NCBI GenBank assembly: GCA_946887075.1
Contig: CAMPKA010000002.1
Span: 231,659-295,658 of the forward strand
Source: an uncultured Salinimicrobium sp.
Lineage (GTDB): Bacteria > Bacteroidota > Bacteroidia > Flavobacteriales > Flavobacteriaceae
DNA: 64,000 nucleotides
Reading direction: 5' to 3'
This document shows, piece by piece, positions 25,254-34,529 of this stretch. Numbering within the stretch: position 1 is the stretch's first letter; every line of letters begins with the position of its first letter. Made by a program: the position numbers and the translations under genes. The notes beneath the pieces were generated by a model. That model saw nothing but the letters and a program-made list of their open reading frames with translations. It ran no database searches and was not told where the DNA came from.

Positions 25254-27227
25254 ATGCGATACAAAATGTTACCTATCAAACGAGAATTATATCTACCCCA
25301 GTTACATCTTCTATTATTTATGGTACTGGTCTGCTGGCAGAGTACGGGCGTGGCCCAGGAATCGCAGATGGAAGAGGATTTTTTCCAAATTAAGAATATC
25401 AGAACTCCAGAAGGAGTGCTTCTTGAAGTGGGGGGGCTCTGCGTTCTGCCCAACGGAAATCTTGGAATTGCCACCCGACGCGGAGAGGTTTATGTTGTGG
25501 AGAATCCGACCAGCTCCAATCCCTTCTTTCGCCATTTTGCTTCCGGATTACATGAACCTTTGGGCCTGGCCTACAAGGAAGGCGCTTTTTACGCCGCACA
25601 ACGCGGGGAGCTCACCAGGTTGGAGGATACAGATTACGACGGAAAGGCGGATGTTTATGAGACTGTTTATGCCTGGCCGCTATCCGGCCATTACCATGAA
25701 TACAGCTTTGGACCTAAGATAGCACCTGATGGATCGTTTTTCGTCACCGGAAACGTGGCCTTCGGTGATGAAGAATGGTGGCGGGGTGAAAGCCGGGTTC
25801 CCTGGAGAGGGTGGACTATGAGAATTACCGAGAATGGTAAGATGGAGCCCTGGGCTACAGGAATGAGATCACCTGCCGGTCTGGGAATGATCGATGGGGA
25901 GTTCTTCTATTCGGAAAACCAGGGAGACTGGGTCGGATCAGGGGGCGTTTGGAAGGTTGAAAAGGGTTCCTTCACAGGGCATCCAGCGGGACTGCGCTGG
26001 TCCGGGAAACCTGCTTCCCCAATTGATATTACCACGGAACAACTCTATGCCCAGGTTGATCCCATGCAGGAAAAAGACGAGAACGGAAGATACATCAAAC
26101 CGGAAAACGTACAGGATGGGGAATACGTCAGCCTTTATGAATTAAAAGATGAGTTCCCTCAGGTTCAGACTCCGGCGGTATGGCTACCCCACGGGATCCT
26201 CGGTATTTCAAATTCTGAAATCGTCAAGATCCCAGAAGGGAATTTTGGACCTTTTGAAGGCCAGCTCCTGGTCGGAGATCAGGGGATGAGTATGATCATG
26301 CGGGTGTTTATGGAAAAGGTAAAAGGAACATACCAGGGTGCCGCATTCGCTTTCCGAAGTGGTTTTCAATCGGGTGTTCTCCGTCTGGCCTGGGCCAGGG
26401 ACGGATCTCTATTTGTCGGGGAGACCAACAGAGGCTGGGGATCTGCAGGTGATGCAAACCAGGGTCTGCAGCGCCTGGTATGGAACGGGAAAGTACCTTT
26501 TGAAATGAAAGAAGTACGTGCAATGCCGGACGGATTTGAAATCACCTTTACCAAACCCATTGATAAAGAAACAGCAGAGGATGTCTCCTCCTATTCTGTA
26601 GAGAGTTTTTTATATAAGTACTATCCTGTCTACGGTAGTCCTCCTGTCAATTTCCACGAACATGATATCCTAGGGGTACAGGTCTCTGACGATGGAATGA
26701 AGGTCCGTATGGTAGTAGACACTTTGCGCAAGAATTTTATTCACCATATCTCGCTTCCTGGGATCCGGGCGGAGGAAAGATCTTATTCCCTGGTCCACCC
26801 TTCTGCATACTATACCTTGAATGCTATTCCCGATGGGGAGAGGTTGAAACTTGAGACTGTCAAAAGACCGGTATCAAAAAAGAAGGCTACACCTGCAACC
26901 GAAAAGACAGAAAAGACAAAGAAGTCTGGTGCTGTAGCTTCCAGCGATCAACAGGTACCGGATTATGAAACGGTAAAGCCACTTCTACAAAAGAATAACT
27001 GTTTTGCCTGTCATGCTGTAGATAAGAAGCAGGTCGGACCCTCCTACCAGGAGGTTGCCAAGAGAAACTACAGCAACGAAAAAATACTGGAACTCATTCA
27101 CAACCCCCAACCGGAAAACTGGCCTGATTATCCGGTCGCAATGCCCCCTATGCCACAGGTTTCTAAAGAAGAAGGTTTATTGATCGCAGCATACATCAAT
27201 TCACTGAACGATAAATCCACTGACTAA
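25254..27227 (+). CDS. Periplasmic sugar dehydrogenase-like beta-propeller with C-terminal cytochrome c
   Basis: 657 residues. A signal/anchor segment lies near 12-30. Residues ~40-430 form a PQQ-type or sorbosone-dehydrogenase-like beta-propeller (VLPNGNLGIATRRGEVYVVEN; ARDGSLFVGETNRGWGS), with a Ca-binding-type loop DTDYDGKADVYE near 125. The last ~85 residues are a class I cytochrome c: heme motif C583-F-A-C586-H587 and axial Met at 630 or 633. It would oxidise a sugar in the periplasm and pass electrons to the respiratory chain, supplying keto-sugar to the DUF1080 proteins. The cofactor is inferred. Confidence 0.88.
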   Translation: MRYKMLPIKRELYLPQLHLLLFMVLVCWQSTGVAQESQMEEDFFQIKNIRTPEGVLLEVGGLCVLPNGNLGIATRRGEVYVVENPTSSNPFFRHFASGLHEPLGLAYKEGAFYAAQRGELTRLEDTDYDGKADVYETVYAWPLSGHYHEYSFGPKIAPDGSFFVTGNVAFGDEEWWRGESRVPWRGWTMRITENGKMEPWATGMRSPAGLGMIDGEFFYSENQGDWVGSGGVWKVEKGSFTGHPAGLRWSGKPASPIDITTEQLYAQVDPMQEKDENGRYIKPENVQDGEYVSLYELKDEFPQVQTPAVWLPHGILGISNSEIVKIPEGNFGPFEGQLLVGDQGMSMIMRVFMEKVKGTYQGAAFAFRSGFQSGVLRLAWARDGSLFVGETNRGWGSAGDANQGLQRLVWNGKVPFEMKEVRAMPDGFEITFTKPIDKETAEDVSSYSVESFLYKYYPVYGSPPVNFHEHDILGVQVSDDGMKVRMVVDTLRKNFIHHISLPGIRAEERSYSLVHPSAYYTLNAIPDGERLKLETVKRPVSKKKATPATEKTEKTKKSGAVASSDQQVPDYETVKPLLQKNNCFACHAVDKKQVGPSYQEVAKRNYSNEKILELIHNPQPENWPDYPVAMPPMPQVSKEEGLLIAAYINSLNDKSTD

Positions 27228-27276
27228 TAACCTGCAAACCCACAAGGACAAGAACCCAAAATCATTCATTGCCCAT

Positions 27277-27657
27277 ATGAGCTTTTCCCGCGTCTTTTTC
27301 GCCCTTTGGAGCCTTTTGTTCCTGCTTTTCGCCTATTGGCAATGGAATGATCCGGATCCTGAGATATGGCTGAGTATCTATGGTTTTGCAGCTGTAATGT
27401 GTGCCCTTGCGGCATTCCGAAGGTTCTATCTTCCGGTGCTTTTCGCATCGGGATTGGCCGCCCTTATTGGAGGCTTGTATTTATTTCCGCCTTCTGTTAC
27501 GGATTGGATCAGTCAGGAGAGTCAACAGGCTGATCTGTCCATGAAAACACACCAGATGGAGCTGGCCCGGGAGTCTTTTGGTCTCCTTATAGTTGCTGCT
27601 ATCCTGGGATTTGCTGCATATCGGGGGTGGGTCCAAAAGCGTGTTAATGCCAGATGA
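27277..27657 (+). CDS. TMEM220-family membrane protein
   Basis: 126 residues with four hydrophobic segments. The conserved start ALWSLLFLLFAYWQWNDPDPEIWLSIYG is the hallmark of the TMEM220 family (PF15071). Function is unknown in any organism. It lies between the cytochrome c dehydrogenase and eboA, 49 and 110 bases from them, so it belongs to the same expected transcript. Confidence 0.85.
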   Translation: MSFSRVFFALWSLLFLLFAYWQWNDPDPEIWLSIYGFAAVMCALAAFRRFYLPVLFASGLAALIGGLYLFPPSVTDWISQESQQADLSMKTHQMELARESFGLLIVAAILGFAAYRGWVQKRVNAR

Positions 27658-27767
27658 AGTCATCGCGGTAAATCGGGTTCCGGCGGCACCAGATGGAGGA
27701 CTTCACCCAGGTTGTAATTATTCTGATGTGGTGTGTTTATTTTATCACTGATTAAAAGAAAGAATTT

Positions 27768-28664
27768 ATGATCACCCAGGTAAATCTGTCAGAGGCAGGA
27801 AGGTTTCTTAGGGAAATATTGGAGGAAAACGCCAATTCCCAGGAGCTGGAGTGGATCAAGCGACAGGAAACCAGGTTTCAGGAGGGGTTCGAGCTTCGCT
27901 CATTTTATCTAACCTTCAGCACTGCTTCCCGATTTATCCGCAAAACAGGCCTGGCTTTACCGGAGCGTGTCCTCGCCCAGGCAGATGCCCTTCGAAGCGG
28001 ATTTCAGCCCCTTACCTGGAGTTTACTTCAATGTGCCCGCACCTACTTTTTACTGCTGGTTCCTCCTGAAGATCTGGAGGTGTATCAGGCCCGGCTTACC
28101 AAGCTTTATGAAACCGCGGATGTTGAAGAACAAATCACCCTCTACGGGGCACTGCCACTCCTTCCATATCCCTCCGTTTGGGCGAAGAGGGCGACAGAGG
28201 GGTTAAGAACCAACATGACTGCTGTCTTTGATGCAATTGCGCTGGACAATCCATATCCTGCTGATTATCTGACCGAACCGGCCTGGAATCAAATGGTCTT
28301 AAAGGCAGTTTTCATGGAAAGACCTTTATACCGAATTTATGGAGCTGATGAGCGGGCTAACCCGGAACTGGCAGAAATGCTAATCGATTTTGCTCATGAA
28401 CGATGGGCAGCTGATCGAAAGGTATTACCCGAACTGTGGCGTTTTGTCGGTCCGTTTTTAAACCTACCGAGATTAGGGGAGATAGAGAATGCAATCAAAG
28501 GAAGTTCGTTGGAGAGAGAAGCAGGCTTATTGGCCTGTGCTCAAAGCAAACTCCCGGAGGCCCGAAAACTCCTCCTACAGAATCCAGGAATTCAAGCCGA
28601 CATAGAAGAAGGAAGGATAACCTGGAACTCAATTGGAAGAAAATATCACAACAGTGTTCCCTGA
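27768..28664 (+). CDS. eboA: EboA-like protein
   Basis: 298 residues, helical and without signal or membrane segment, with the segments FYLTFSTASRFI, WSLLQCARTYFLLL and LYGALPLLPYPSVWAKRATEGLRTNMTAVFDAIALDNPYPADYL that are typical of EboA. The biochemical role of EboA is unknown. Identity is strengthened by the following five genes, which are eboB to eboF in the order known from cyanobacteria and other bacteria. Confidence 0.88.
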   Translation: MITQVNLSEAGRFLREILEENANSQELEWIKRQETRFQEGFELRSFYLTFSTASRFIRKTGLALPERVLAQADALRSGFQPLTWSLLQCARTYFLLLVPPEDLEVYQARLTKLYETADVEEQITLYGALPLLPYPSVWAKRATEGLRTNMTAVFDAIALDNPYPADYLTEPAWNQMVLKAVFMERPLYRIYGADERANPELAEMLIDFAHERWAADRKVLPELWRFVGPFLNLPRLGEIENAIKGSSLEREAGLLACAQSKLPEARKLLLQNPGIQADIEEGRITWNSIGRKYHNSVP

Positions 28665-28776
28665 AAATAGTTTTCGGATGGAATCCAAAAAGGCTCCGGT
28701 GGAAAAATAGCGATTCAGCTTACCAAAACAGATAAATTTAGCTACATTAATTCAAAACAATCATAACGAAATTCAT

Positions 28777-29688
28777 ATGTATATAGATCCACATATCCAT
28801 GTAAGCTCCCGTACCACCGATGACTACGAAGCCATGGAGCGTGCAGGTATTCGGGCCATTATAGAGCCGGCATTCTGGCTGGGACAGCCAAGGACAAGGG
28901 TGGGAAGTTTCCAGGATTATTTCAACAGCCTTATTGGATGGGAGCGGTTTCGGGCAAGCCAGTTTGGGATCAAACACTACTGTACCATTGGCCTTAATTC
29001 CAAAGAGGCCAACAATGAAGCCCTTGCCGAGCAGGTAATGGAATTACTGCCTTTATATGTCGGAAAGGAGGGAGTGGTTGCGGTAGGAGAGATCGGATAT
29101 GATGACCAGACCCAGGCGGAGGATAAATATTATCGTCTCCAGCTGGAACTGGCTAAAGAAGTCAATTTACCGGTGATGATCCACACCCCTCACAGAGACA
29201 AGAAGCGGGGGACCGTCAGAAGCATGGATGTGAGTGAGGAGCACGGACTGGATCCTGCAATGGTGGTAGTGGATCACAACAACGAGGAGACGGTAAAAGA
29301 AGTACTCGATAGGGGATATTGGGCTGCATTTACAATTTACCCCCATACGAAGATGGGGAGTGAAAGGATGGTTGAAATTATCAGAACCTATGGAGCGGAG
29401 AGAATCATCATTGATAGTGCTGCGGACTGGGGCATCAGCGATCCCTTGGCGGTTCCAAAGACTGCGAAACTGATGCGGGACCGAGGGATAAAAGAGGAAT
29501 ATATCCATCTTGCCTGTTACAAAAATGCCCTTACTGCCTACGGACAAAGCGGTCAGATGAAGGAAAGTGACTGGTTGAATGCAGAACCGATAGATCAGCG
29601 AAAAAAACTTTCGGGAAATACCGTGTTAAGGGGAGGACAGACTCCGAGGGTAGAAGATGGAGAATCTTCAGATTTCGTCGAAAATTAA
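28777..29688 (+). CDS. eboB: TatD-family metal-dependent hydrolase, EboB
   Basis: 303-residue TIM-barrel amidohydrolase. Metal ligands are visible as DPHIHVS (His6 and His8), GEIGYDD, VMIHTPHRDKKRG, VVDHNNEE and IIDSAADWG. TatD relatives are DNases or small-molecule hydrolases; EboB is thought to act on a metabolite. The eboC start follows the stop immediately (no gap). A frame-end tail of about 30 polar residues after NALTAYGQSGQM is unusual in length but common in this group. Confidence 0.88.
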   Translation: MYIDPHIHVSSRTTDDYEAMERAGIRAIIEPAFWLGQPRTRVGSFQDYFNSLIGWERFRASQFGIKHYCTIGLNSKEANNEALAEQVMELLPLYVGKEGVVAVGEIGYDDQTQAEDKYYRLQLELAKEVNLPVMIHTPHRDKKRGTVRSMDVSEEHGLDPAMVVVDHNNEETVKEVLDRGYWAAFTIYPHTKMGSERMVEIIRTYGAERIIIDSAADWGISDPLAVPKTAKLMRDRGIKEEYIHLACYKNALTAYGQSGQMKESDWLNAEPIDQRKKLSGNTVLRGGQTPRVEDGESSDFVEN

Positions 29689-30618
29689 ATGGATTCCGGG
29701 AGAGACCCAAAAATGAACAAGATTTCTGCTCACTTGCGACTGATGCGGCCGGCAAACATTCTTACTGCAATTGCAGATATTCTGGCAGGTTTTGCTATCT
29801 CTGGGGCTGGCGTCCGGCTTCTGGAAGAAGAAGAGGCATCAGTGTCCCTATTGAATCCCTTAATGTGGCTGATCTTTGCTACCATAGGACTCTATGGTGG
29901 AGGAATAGTTTTCAATGACGTATTTGATGCTGAACTCGACAGAAAGGAAAGACCGGAAAGGCCTATTCCGAGTGGGAGTGCTTCAGTGGGGAGTGCAAGC
30001 ATTCTGGGAGGTATATTGCTTTTGGCAGGAATTCTTTCAGCATGGCAGGTTTCTGAGATAAGTGGAATAATCGCGCTGGCCATAGCAATATTGGCCATGG
30101 TATATAATTACTGGGGGAAACACAGCACGGTAGTGGGCCCTGTAAACATGGGCTTGTGTAGAGGTGGAAATTTACTGCTGGGGATGAGTGTAGTGCCTGC
30201 TATCCTTCAGGATCTCTGGTATATTGCTTTTCTTCCTATAGCCTATATCTCTGCCATAACAATGTTAAGCAGGGGAGAGGTCCACGGAGGTAACAAAAAA
30301 ACCATTATTGCTGGAGCCATTATGTATGGGATAGTTATTCTGGCAGTAGCTGTACTTGCTTTTCTATCGGTTATCCCATGGTGGCAGGCATTGCCGTTTG
30401 TGCTGCTTTTTTCCTTCCTGATCTTCCGGCCACTCCTGGATGCTCTCAGGGAACAGAAACCACAACTGATTAGAAAAGCCATCAAGGCGGGGGTGCTTTC
30501 CCTTATTGTGTTTGATGCCTCGCTGGCTACGGTCTTTGCAGGATGGATTTATGGTTTACTGGTGCTATTGTTATTGCCCCTTTCCCAGGTAATCGCTCGA
30601 AAATTTTCTGTGACATGA
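29689..30618 (+). CDS. eboC: UbiA-family prenyltransferase, EboC
   Basis: 309 residues with about eight membrane helices. The first Asp-rich motif NDVFDAELDRKERPERPIPSG near residues 83-103 has the N-D-x2-D-x4-D arrangement that binds Mg-diphosphate in UbiA enzymes; the second motif region near 195-215 is less acidic (SRGEVHGGNKK). It should transfer a prenyl group onto an acceptor in the inner membrane. The start may be the ATG at 29689 or at 29713. Confidence 0.9.
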   Translation: MDSGRDPKMNKISAHLRLMRPANILTAIADILAGFAISGAGVRLLEEEEASVSLLNPLMWLIFATIGLYGGGIVFNDVFDAELDRKERPERPIPSGSASVGSASILGGILLLAGILSAWQVSEISGIIALAIAILAMVYNYWGKHSTVVGPVNMGLCRGGNLLLGMSVVPAILQDLWYIAFLPIAYISAITMLSRGEVHGGNKKTIIAGAIMYGIVILAVAVLAFLSVIPWWQALPFVLLFSFLIFRPLLDALREQKPQLIRKAIKAGVLSLIVFDASLATVFAGWIYGLLVLLLLPLSQVIARKFSVT

Positions 30619-30652
30619 CGGGTTCAGGACGAATTAAATATTACAGGATTAC

Positions 30653-31798
30653 ATGAAATCGATTCAGCAAACATTTTCTGTCCCTTTTACCTATACCGTT
30701 CATTTCACTGAGGATGTCTTCAATAAGAAGAATCCACTTCTCGCTGAGGTCCTCGAGAGTTCAGGAACGGGCAGAGCCTTTTTTGTCATTGATGAAGGAG
30801 TGGTAAAGGCCCATCCACTTTTGTTGGACAAGATCCGGAATTATGCCCGGACCCATCCCAACAACCTCGTCCTGCTGGGTGATCCTCTTGTGGTTCCGGG
30901 GGGGGAAAAAGTGAAAAATGACAGGAGATATGTAGACCAGATTCTGAAAGCAGCTGATACCCTCGCTATAGATCGGCATTCGTTCATCGTGGCTATCGGG
31001 GGAGGTGCCGTTCTTGATATGGCCGGTTTTGCAAGTGCTATTGCCCACAGGGGAATTCGCCTGATCCGGATTCCTACAACCGTGCTTGCCCAGAACGATT
31101 CGGGGATAGGGGTGAAAAACAGTATCAATGCCTATAATAAGAAGAATTTTCTGGGGACATTCGCCCCTCCCTTTTCGGTGATTAACGATCCTGCTTTTCT
31201 GGAAACTCTCAGCAGCAGGGACTGGTGTTCCGGGATTTCAGAAGCTGTAAAAGTGGCTTTGATCAAGGATTCTGGTTTTTTTCAATGGATAGAGGTCAGG
31301 ACGAAGGAACTCACCTCCAGGGATCTGCCCATCATGCAGGAACTGATTTACCGCTGCGCTCAGATGCACCTTGATCACATCGCAGGTGGAGATCCCTTCG
31401 AGTCGGGATCTTCCCGACCTCTGGATTTCGGCCATTGGGCAGCCCATAAACTCGAACAACTTTCCAGGTATGAGCTGCGGCACGGCGAGGCAGTTGCCAT
31501 AGGTATTTGTTTGGATGCCACCTATTCTCATTTGGATGGACTGATTACTGAACAAGCTTTAAAGCGGATAATTCTCCTGTTCAAAAGACTGGGTTTCCCT
31601 TTATATATTCCTGAACTGGCCGGGGAGAACATTTTAGATGGACTGGAAGAGTTCAGGGAACATCTTGGGGGAGAACTGACCATTATGTTACTGGCTGATA
31701 TAGGACGCGGAACAGAAGTTCACCAGATGGATACCACTATGGTTCTGGATGCGGTAAAGAAACTACAGGAATTTGAGGATAATGACTTCGTCGCTTAA
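30653..31798 (+). CDS. eboD: 3-dehydroquinate synthase-like sugar-phosphate cyclase, EboD
   Basis: 381 residues. The NAD-binding GGGAVLDMAGFASAI is near residue 115, PTTVLAQNDSGIGVKNSIN near 141, and the zinc ligands are Glu in GISEAVKVALI and His in FGHWAAHKLE and LRHGEAVAIG. This is the sugar-phosphate cyclase superfamily (DHQS, valiolone and related synthases). Inside an ebo cluster it is EboD, which probably makes a cyclic polyol rather than serving the shikimate pathway. Confidence 0.9.
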   Translation: MKSIQQTFSVPFTYTVHFTEDVFNKKNPLLAEVLESSGTGRAFFVIDEGVVKAHPLLLDKIRNYARTHPNNLVLLGDPLVVPGGEKVKNDRRYVDQILKAADTLAIDRHSFIVAIGGGAVLDMAGFASAIAHRGIRLIRIPTTVLAQNDSGIGVKNSINAYNKKNFLGTFAPPFSVINDPAFLETLSSRDWCSGISEAVKVALIKDSGFFQWIEVRTKELTSRDLPIMQELIYRCAQMHLDHIAGGDPFESGSSRPLDFGHWAAHKLEQLSRYELRHGEAVAIGICLDATYSHLDGLITEQALKRIILLFKRLGFPLYIPELAGENILDGLEEFREHLGGELTIMLLADIGRGTEVHQMDTTMVLDAVKKLQEFEDNDFVA

Positions 31799-31854
31799 CA
31801 TGAATCATGACCAAGTGAACATCACCAGCTCCGTAGAAATTGAAAATTGTTGTC

Positions 31855-33060
31855 ATGTACTTTAAGGGAAATCATATCACCTATTGCACGAACATTCACC
31901 CGGGAGAGAGTTGGGCGGAGACCTTCTCAAACCTGAAGAATTATATTCCCCGCGTCAAGGCGGACATTTCCCCGGATACCTCTTTCGGGATAGGATTGAG
32001 ATTATCGGACCAGGCGGGCAGGGACCTCATAGAAGCGGAAAATTTGTCGGATTTCAAACAGTGGCTTGAAAAAAATAACTGCTATGTCTTCACCCTAAAC
32101 GGATTTCCTTTTGGAGGGTTTCATCATCAATCGGTAAAAGATCATGTACATTATCCTGACTGGACGACACAGCAGCGATTGGATTATACCCTCCGGCTGT
32201 TCGAAATACTAGCCGCAATTCTTCCCGCAGGAGTTGAAGGAGGGATTTCCACCTCCCCGCTTTCTTATAAATACTGGAAGGCGGCAAGAACCAATAAAAA
32301 GAATGTGCTGCAGGAGGCAACGCTCCATATCCTGAAAGTAGCGGAAAGACTTTATACGGTCCTCCAAAGGGATGACCAGATGTTACATCTGGATATTGAA
32401 CCGGAACCTGATGGACTTTTGGAGAATACTGAAGATGTCATTCACTGGTACTCCAATTGGCTCCTTCCTATGGGAGTAGCTTACCTGAAGCAGCAATTGA
32501 ATTTACCTGCCGATCAGGCGGAGGTCTGCCTCAAAAGACATATTCGGGTATGTTATGATGTGTGCCATTTTGCAGTGGTTTATGAAAAACCTGCTGATAT
32601 TTTTTCACGACTCAGGGCGGAAGGAATCCGGGTGGGTAAGATTCAAATAAGTGCGGCGCTCAAGGCAGACCTGCATCAGGATGTCGAACAGCGGAATTCT
32701 TTGTTGAAGGCGATATCTCCCTTTATAGAATCGACCTACCTTCATCAGGTTGTGGAACAGGACTCCTCGGGTAATCTCACCCATTATCCCGACCTGCCGG
32801 AGGCAATTGAAAACATAAAAAAACCGGAAGCCGTCCAGTGGCGCACACACTTTCACGTACCGGTTTTTCTTTCTGTTTATGGGCAGCTGAAGTCCACGCA
32901 GGAGGATATTCTCGAAGTCCTCGAATACCTCAAAAGAGACGAAATGAAATACCATCTTGAGGTTGAGACCTATACCTGGGAAGTACTTCCCCATGATATT
33001 CAACTTGATATTGTAGCTTCCATAGTGCGGGAATTGCAGTGGGTAAAGAAAAATGTCTAA
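31855..33060 (+). CDS. eboE: Metabolite traffic protein EboE (xylose-isomerase-like TIM barrel)
   Basis: 401 residues from the ATG at 31855 (an in-frame TTG lies upstream). It has a TIM-barrel with EboE-typical segments YFKGNHITYCTNIHPGESW at the start, FTLNGFPFGGFH near residue 80, LHLDIEPEPDGLLE near 177, VCYDVCHFAVVYE near 230 and FHVPVFLSVYG near 333. Probable metal ligands are the Glu in DIEPEP, His in DVCHF and His in HFHVPVF. It overlaps eboF by 8 bases. EboE resembles sugar isomerases, but its reaction is unknown. Confidence 0.9.
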   Translation: MYFKGNHITYCTNIHPGESWAETFSNLKNYIPRVKADISPDTSFGIGLRLSDQAGRDLIEAENLSDFKQWLEKNNCYVFTLNGFPFGGFHHQSVKDHVHYPDWTTQQRLDYTLRLFEILAAILPAGVEGGISTSPLSYKYWKAARTNKKNVLQEATLHILKVAERLYTVLQRDDQMLHLDIEPEPDGLLENTEDVIHWYSNWLLPMGVAYLKQQLNLPADQAEVCLKRHIRVCYDVCHFAVVYEKPADIFSRLRAEGIRVGKIQISAALKADLHQDVEQRNSLLKAISPFIESTYLHQVVEQDSSGNLTHYPDLPEAIENIKKPEAVQWRTHFHVPVFLSVYGQLKSTQEDILEVLEYLKRDEMKYHLEVETYTWEVLPHDIQLDIVASIVRELQWVKKNV

Positions 33061-34432
33061 AATGAAGAAAACGGTTGTTCTCAATGTAGTTGCTTTGACC
33101 TCCCGGCTCATAGGGACTCACACTCCTTTTTTAAAGAAATGGACTGAAAAAGGATCTGTGGTTAACATTAAACCCTTATTACCTTCTGTAACCTGTTCCT
33201 CACAGGCCACCTATCTTACGGGGAAATGGCCGGAGGAACATGGTGTGGTTGGAAATGGCTGGTGTTTCCGGGATGAGTATGAAGTAAAATTCTGGAGACA
33301 ATCCAACAGACTGGTTCAGGCACCGAAAATCTGGGAGGAGTTAAAGAAACAGGATCCGAATTTCACCTGTGCCAACATGTTCTGGTGGTTTAATATGAAT
33401 TCCACAGTGGATTATGCGGTAACTCCCCGACCCCTCTATCCTGCAACCGGACTTAAGATCCCGGATGTACACAGTCAGCCTATTGATCTACGACAACGGT
33501 TGCAGGAAAAGCTTGGTCAATTTCCCTTATTTTCCTTCTGGGGACCGAATGCAAATATTACTTCCACCCGCTGGATAGCTGAGGCTTCCAAACTGGTGGA
33601 CAAATGGCATGATCCGACACTCACCCTGATTTATCTGCCACACCTGGATTACAACGTGCAGAGAGCAGGGTTGGATTTTTCAAAGATTGGTAAGGATCTG
33701 CAGGAGATAGACCAGGTTTGTGAGGATCTGGTCACCTATTACGAAGACCAGGGTGCTGAGGTGGTAATGCTTTCGGAATACGGCATCACGGATGTTTCAG
33801 ACCCGATTCATATCAACAGGGTTCTTCGAGAGAACGGATATTTGGTGGTCAAAGACGAGCTAGGGAAGGAAACTCTGGACACCTGGGCGAGCAGGGCCTT
33901 TGCAGTTTCCGACCATCAGGTCGCCCATGTGTATATAAAAGAGCCGCATGATATTCCTGAAGTAAGGAAGCTCCTTTCAGGTATAAAGGGTATCGAACTC
34001 GTGCTGGACACGGAAGGGAAAAAGCAGTATCACATTAACCACGAAAGGGCGGGAGATCTTGTGGTGATGGCGGGTGAGAAATCTTGGTTCACTTATTATT
34101 TCTGGTTGGAGGACCGAAAAGCGCCGGACTACGCTCGAACGGTGGATATTCATCGGAAACCCGGATACGACCCTGTGGAAATCTTTGCTGATCCGAATAT
34201 CCGATTTTTGAAAGCAAAGATAGGGTGGACCCTCCTTAAGAAGAAACTGGGAATGAGATACCTTCTTGATATAATTCCCTTGGATGCTACCCTGGTGAAA
34301 GGATCACATGGCCGCATCAATGATGAAAAGGAGGATTGGCCTGTATTGGTTACCCGGAAACGGGAATGGGAGGGACAAACCGCTATTGATTCTGTAAAAG
34401 TATATGAGCTGTTGCTGGAATGTCTGAGGTAA
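33053..34432 (+). CDS. eboF: Alkaline-phosphatase-superfamily protein EboF (nucleotide pyrophosphatase-like)
   Basis: 459 residues. The nucleophile region PLLPSVTCSSQATYLTGKWPEEHGVVGNGW (Thr near 46) is that of nucleotide pyrophosphatase/phosphodiesterases. Other metal-site segments are LPHLDYNVQRAG near 200, LSEYGITD near 240 where the superfamily usually has SDHG, and SDHQVAH near 288. The first metal-binding Asp of the family is absent (LNVVALTSRLIG). The zinc site is therefore atypical, which seems usual for EboF. Translation is coupled to eboE. Confidence 0.87.
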   Translation: MSKMKKTVVLNVVALTSRLIGTHTPFLKKWTEKGSVVNIKPLLPSVTCSSQATYLTGKWPEEHGVVGNGWCFRDEYEVKFWRQSNRLVQAPKIWEELKKQDPNFTCANMFWWFNMNSTVDYAVTPRPLYPATGLKIPDVHSQPIDLRQRLQEKLGQFPLFSFWGPNANITSTRWIAEASKLVDKWHDPTLTLIYLPHLDYNVQRAGLDFSKIGKDLQEIDQVCEDLVTYYEDQGAEVVMLSEYGITDVSDPIHINRVLRENGYLVVKDELGKETLDTWASRAFAVSDHQVAHVYIKEPHDIPEVRKLLSGIKGIELVLDTEGKKQYHINHERAGDLVVMAGEKSWFTYYFWLEDRKAPDYARTVDIHRKPGYDPVEIFADPNIRFLKAKIGWTLLKKKLGMRYLLDIIPLDATLVKGSHGRINDEKEDWPVLVTRKREWEGQTAIDSVKVYELLLECLR

Positions 34433-34529
34433 ACTTAGGAGTCATCCCTGAAAATTTTATAAAATCGTAATTATTTCTGAGTATCTATTAATATTGAAGA
34501 AGCTTTAAACCCGAAAAAATCCCAACCTT

